Shown here: in pieces, positions 6,001-8,558 of the stretch | Layout: the number at the start of each line of letters is the position of its first letter | Position numbering within the stretch: position 1 is the stretch's first letter | Assembly (NCBI GenBank): GCA_021639365.1 | Contig: JAJXHK010000051.1 | Coordinates: 1-8,558, forward strand | Reading direction: 5' to 3' | Length of the DNA stretch: 8,558 bases | Source of the DNA: Collinsella aerofaciens | Lineage (GTDB): Bacteria > Actinomycetota > Coriobacteriia > Coriobacteriales > Coriobacteriaceae | The notes under the pieces: model-generated | Database searches by the model: none | What the model was told of the DNA's origin: nothing | Seen by the model: the letters and a program-made list of their open reading frames with translations, nothing else | Translations under genes and position numbers: made by a program

Positions 6001-6063
6001 CGAGCAAGCCGCTGGGGATAGCCTGACGCGCGCATGCCCATGCAAGTCACCCCGATGCGGCCC

Positions 6064-6072
6064 GGAGAGGAG
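6064..6072 (+). promoter_or_regulatory. Strong ribosome binding site of citrate synthase
   Basis: GGAGAGGAG ends 5 bases before the ATG at 6078 and fixes that start. It is the longest purine-rich Shine-Dalgarno sequence in the window, consistent with high expression of a central-metabolism enzyme. Confidence 0.8.
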
Positions 6073-6077
6073 CGCGC

Positions 6078-7496
6078 ATGGCCTACGACGCCAAGAAAAT
6101 CTATTACCGCTTCGATGACCACTTGAGCCGCCTGGTTCTGGATTACGAAGCAAGCCGCCAGATTTCGCCTGAGAGCGAAAACCTCTACCACGGCCTGCCG
6201 ACCGACCCTTATGACGAGGGCCTGTTTGTCGAGCACAATGTCAAGCGCGGCCTGCGCAATGCCGACGGCTCGGGCGTGGTCGCGGGCCTCACTCGTATCT
6301 CGGATGTGCACGGCTACAACAAGGTCGACGGAAAGGTCGTGCCCGATCAGGGCAAGCTCACGCTTCGCGGCTACAGCATCGAGGATCTGGTCAACAATGC
6401 CCAGGCCGAGAATCGCTACGGCTACGAAGAAGTCGCCTATCTGCTTATCACGGGTTCGCTACCCAACAAAGAAGAGCTCGACGGCTTCTGCGAGCGCCTA
6501 GGTGCCTTTAGACATCTGAGCGACGAGTACGTCAAAGAGTTCCCCATGACCACGGTGTCGTCGAGCATCATGAACGTGCTCCAGCGCGCTGTGCTGCTGC
6601 TCTACGCCTTCGATGCCGAACCAGACGTGATCACGCCCGAGCATGAAATCGACGTCGCCATTTCCATGCTCGCACGTCTCCCGCGCATCGCCGCCTTCGC
6701 GCACATGGCCTCGGTCGCCAAGCTTCGCGGCTCCGAGGTTCACGTGCCGCACCCCACGCCCGGTCTCTCCACCGCCGAGACCATCCTACAGGTCCTGCGC
6801 GGTGGCATGGCATTCACCCGCGACGAAGCCATGCTGCTCGACGTGATGCTCATGCTGCATGCAGAGCACGGCGGCGGCAACAATTCCACGTTTGCCTGCC
6901 GCGTGCTGTCCTCCTCGGCCACCGACCCGTATTCCGCCTACGCCGCGGCTATCGGCTCGCTCAAGGGCCCGCGCCACGGCGGTGCCAATGCCAAGGTCGT
7001 GTCTATGCACGAGGACATCCGCGCGCATGTCTCCAACTGGGAGGACGAGGACGAGGTCGCAGCCTATCTGGGCAAGATCCTCGACAAGCAGGCCTTCGAC
7101 GGCACGGGTCTCATCTACGGCATGGGCCACGCCGTCTATACGCTCAGCGACCCGCGCGCCGAGGTCTGCCGCCGTTACGCGCGCTCGCTGGCAGCCAAGA
7201 AGGACTTGGGCGAAGAGTTCGCACTCATCGAGCGCATCGAGCGCCTGGCACCGCAGGTGATGCGCGACCACGGCATGACCAAGCCCATCTGCGCCAACAT
7301 CGACCTGTACACGGGCTTTATCTACAAGATGCTCGGCGTGCCCGAGACGCTCTTTACGCCGCTATTCGCCGTCGCCCGCATGGCCGGCTGGTCGGCACAC
7401 CGCATGGAAGAACTCTTCTGCGCGCATCGCATCATCCGCCCGGCATACCGTCCGGTGATCGAGCCACTGGAGTACAAGCCGCTCGCCGACCGCTAG
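6078..7496 (+). CDS. gltA: Citrate synthase
   Basis: Condenses acetyl-CoA and oxaloacetate to citrate in the cytoplasm, the entry into the (possibly partial) oxidative branch that supplies 2-oxoglutarate and glutamate. Length 472 aa. The core begins near residue 57 (KRGLRNADGSGVVAGLTRI) after a 55-residue N-terminal extension, as in the longer citrate synthases of anaerobic Gram-positive bacteria. Conserved sites visible: HAEHGGGNNSTF (261-272, substrate-binding His264), GPRHGGAN with catalytic His300, GMGHAVYTLSDPR with His351 and oxaloacetate-binding Arg360, and ANIDLYTG with catalytic Asp409; Arg434 and Arg454 (IIRP) are in the usual places of carboxylate-binding arginines. The His-His-Asp triad is complete, so the enzyme should be active. 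The 351-355 segment reads HAVYT rather than the HRVYK common in many bacterial enzymes. 2-methylcitrate synthase activity cannot be excluded by sequence alone. It is followed by a strong terminator. Confidence 0.96.
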   Translation: MAYDAKKIYYRFDDHLSRLVLDYEASRQISPESENLYHGLPTDPYDEGLFVEHNVKRGLRNADGSGVVAGLTRISDVHGYNKVDGKVVPDQGKLTLRGYSIEDLVNNAQAENRYGYEEVAYLLITGSLPNKEELDGFCERLGAFRHLSDEYVKEFPMTTVSSSIMNVLQRAVLLLYAFDAEPDVITPEHEIDVAISMLARLPRIAAFAHMASVAKLRGSEVHVPHPTPGLSTAETILQVLRGGMAFTRDEAMLLDVMLMLHAEHGGGNNSTFACRVLSSSATDPYSAYAAAIGSLKGPRHGGANAKVVSMHEDIRAHVSNWEDEDEVAAYLGKILDKQAFDGTGLIYGMGHAVYTLSDPRAEVCRRYARSLAAKKDLGEEFALIERIERLAPQVMRDHGMTKPICANIDLYTGFIYKMLGVPETLFTPLFAVARMAGWSAHRMEELFCAHRIIRPAYRPVIEPLEYKPLADR

Positions 7497-7519
7497 GACG
7501 CGGACCGTTATAGAACTCG

Positions 7520-7558
7520 AGCGTGGCCAGGGCATCACCGCCCTCGGCCACGCTTTTT
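7520..7558 (+). terminator. Rho-independent terminator after gltA
   Basis: AGCGTGGCC (7520-7528) pairs with GGCCACGCT (7546-7554), and AGGGC (7529-7533) with GCCCT (7540-7544), giving a 14-bp stem with one bulged C and a 6-base loop (ATCACC). It runs straight into five T residues (7554-7558), the classic form for plus-strand termination 24 bp after the gltA stop. Confidence 0.93.
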
Positions 7559-7583
7559 ATGCCAGCAGAAAGGGCTGCATCGA

Positions 7584-8426
7584 ATGATTGTGTTTTCCGA
7601 TATGGATGGGACGCTGCTGACGAGTGATAAGCAGATGAGCGACGCCACCTGGGCGATGCTCGACGAACTCGCTCGACGCGGAATTGAATTTGTGCCCTGC
7701 ACGGGACGTCCGCTGTCGGGCATCTTTGAGCCCATCCTCGCCCATCCCGCCGTGCACTATGCCGTCTGCGCCAATGGCGCCAGCGTCTGGCAGCTCGACG
7801 ACGATGTGCCCAACGATGCCTCGCGCGCCACGCGCATTTTGAGCCGTCCGCTCGATCGCGGCATTGCCCATCGCGTCCGTCGCATCGCCGCCGGCCACGA
7901 TGTGACCTTCGATATCTTCGCGGATGGGCAGTGCTTCCTCCCCCGCTCGCTCTACACGCGCCTGGACGAATTCTGCGGCGGCGACCCCCACATCGCGGCT
8001 TCGCTCAAGCGCACACGAACACCGATCGACATGGATATCGACAACAAGATCGACGGGGTCGAGACGCTCGAACGCATCGCCATGTACTGGCACGACCCGG
8101 CCGATCGCGACGCCATAGCGGCTGAGCTCGACACGCTCGGAGGCATTGAGGTCACGCGTTCTTACGCCATGAATATCGAGGTCATGGGTGAGGGCGCCAC
8201 CAAGGGGACGGCCCTCACGTGGCTATGCGAGCACCTGGGCGAGCGCCTCGCCGACGCCTGGGCGTTCGGCGACAACATCAACGACATCCCCATGCTGCAG
8301 GCAGCGGGCCACGGCATGGCCATGATCAACGCCGAGCCCGAAGACCGGGAGGCCGCCGACGCCATCACCGAATACGACAACGACCACGACGGCGTCGCCC
8401 GCACCATCATGGCCGCCCTCGCCTAG
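7584..8426 (+). CDS. Cof-type HAD-IIB family hydrolase (phosphatase)
   Basis: Haloacid-dehalogenase superfamily phosphatase, 280 aa, the usual length for Cof/YidA-like proteins, which dephosphorylate sugar phosphates, cofactors or related small molecules in the cytoplasm. Motif I is DMDGT (6-10) with nucleophile Asp6 and acid/base Asp8; motif II is the Thr of PCTGRP (Thr40); the motif III Lys is K207 in GATKGTAL; motif IV is GDNINDIPML (229-238) with Mg-binding Asp230 and Asp234. The stretch between motifs II and III (about 85-195) is the C2B-type cap that sets substrate choice, and it gives no clear hint. AAAGGG lies 9 bases before the ATG. The gene begins only 25 bp after the gltA terminator, so it has either a promoter inside the gltA 3' end or depends on readthrough. 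Its stop codon TAG lies in the first copy of the repeat at 8424. Confidence 0.93.
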   Translation: MIVFSDMDGTLLTSDKQMSDATWAMLDELARRGIEFVPCTGRPLSGIFEPILAHPAVHYAVCANGASVWQLDDDVPNDASRATRILSRPLDRGIAHRVRRIAAGHDVTFDIFADGQCFLPRSLYTRLDEFCGGDPHIAASLKRTRTPIDMDIDNKIDGVETLERIAMYWHDPADRDAIAAELDTLGGIEVTRSYAMNIEVMGEGATKGTALTWLCEHLGERLADAWAFGDNINDIPMLQAAGHGMAMINAEPEDREAADAITEYDNDHDGVARTIMAALA

Positions 8427-8464
8427 TCGTTGGGGACGTTCTTAAACGACTAGTCGTTGGGGAC
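8424..8464. repeat. Two direct copies of a 14-bp repeat with a 14-bp palindrome
   Basis: TAGTCGTTGGGGAC occurs at 8424-8437 and 8451-8464, a 27-base period. AACGACTAGTCGTT (8445-8458) is a perfect palindrome overlapping the second copy. The first copy supplies the HAD stop codon. I associate GTCGTTGGGGAC-type units with Collinsella intergenic DNA, but copy number elsewhere cannot be judged from this window. Confidence 0.75.
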
Positions 8465-8497
8465 AGCCTTCGCGAAAAATCTGCAAGGACTGTCCCC
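8459..8497. repeat. Large hairpin built from the repeat's GGGGAC end
   Basis: GGGGACAG (8459-8466) pairs perfectly with CTGTCCCC (8490-8497); after one bulged A the stem continues CCTT (8467-8470) with AAGG (8485-8488), leaving a 14-base A-rich loop. No T-run follows on the plus strand, so it resembles a repeated intergenic (REP/MITE-like) hairpin more than an intrinsic terminator, though it may still protect or end the HAD transcript. Confidence 0.6.
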
Positions 8498-8558
8498 CAC
8501 TGTCGGCAGAGACGATATGAGCAGGACATAAAAACATTGAGAGCCCCTGCTGCATGAA
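8498..8558. other. Right-edge intergenic DNA
   Basis: No gene is supportable in these 61 bases. A weak AGCAGG (8520-8525) and CCTGCT (8546-8551) inverted pair is present; I assign it no function. Confidence 0.4.

Noticed and set aside
6786..8155. Minus-strand frames opposite citrate synthase and the HAD gene (6786-7271, 7557-8093, 7952-8155)
   Set aside because: High-GC shadow frames opposite genes with complete catalytic motifs.
1..8558. CRISPR arrays, tRNA or rRNA genes, insertion sequences
   Set aside because: I saw no regularly spaced repeats with unique spacers, no cloverleaf-forming sequence with the conserved T-loop, no rRNA-like sequence and no transposase; the only mobile trace is the integrase relic.

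Overview
The window looks like chromosome of a high-GC actinobacterium of the class Coriobacteriia, most likely Collinsella or a close relative. This rests on strongly GC-rich third codon positions in the right-hand genes, the gene types present, and a GGGGAC-containing repeat/hairpin unit at the right end of a kind I associate with Collinsella intergenic DNA. The assignment is inference; no rRNA or tRNA gene is present to anchor it.

Left part (1 to about 5316) is accessory in character and visibly less GC-rich in its coding and spacer DNA. On the minus strand, read from right to left, lies an ABC-transporter operon: a 740-residue membrane protein that is an internal duplication (two six-helix permease halves joined in one chain), then an ATPase whose start overlaps the permease stop, then after a 150-bp gap the N-terminal 177 residues of a second permease-like protein that runs off the left edge. 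On the plus strand, divergently transcribed from the same spacer, are a four-helix DUF2975-type membrane protein and a small YozG-like Cro/C1 helix-turn-helix regulator, a commonly seen pair. The spacer holds a perfect inverted repeat on the predicted -10 box of the plus-strand promoter, a good operator candidate. Directly after the regulator stop codon, in the same reading frame, comes the catalytic domain of a tyrosine recombinase without its N-terminal domain: a relic of the mobile element that may have brought this module in. A gene-free stretch (5317-5712) with several inverted repeats separates this from the core-like genes.

Right part (5713 to 8426) is housekeeping: a small ACT-domain protein (UPF0237 type), citrate synthase (gltA), a strong rho-independent terminator, and a Cof-type HAD phosphatase. 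The ACT gene and gltA are 77 bp apart and could be co-transcribed from a promoter near 5645. The HAD gene starts 25 bp after the terminator. The end of the window carries a duplicated 14-bp repeat whose first copy contains the HAD stop codon, plus a large hairpin.

The most interesting candidate system is the ABC operon with its divergent DUF2975/HTH pair. The ATPase lacks the normal Q-loop glutamine and has Gly-Glu there, reminiscent of the E-loop of lantibiotic-immunity ATPases, and it is paired with a fused twin permease. An export or self-immunity role against a membrane-active peptide is possible but unproven; no peptide precursor or modification enzyme is visible here.
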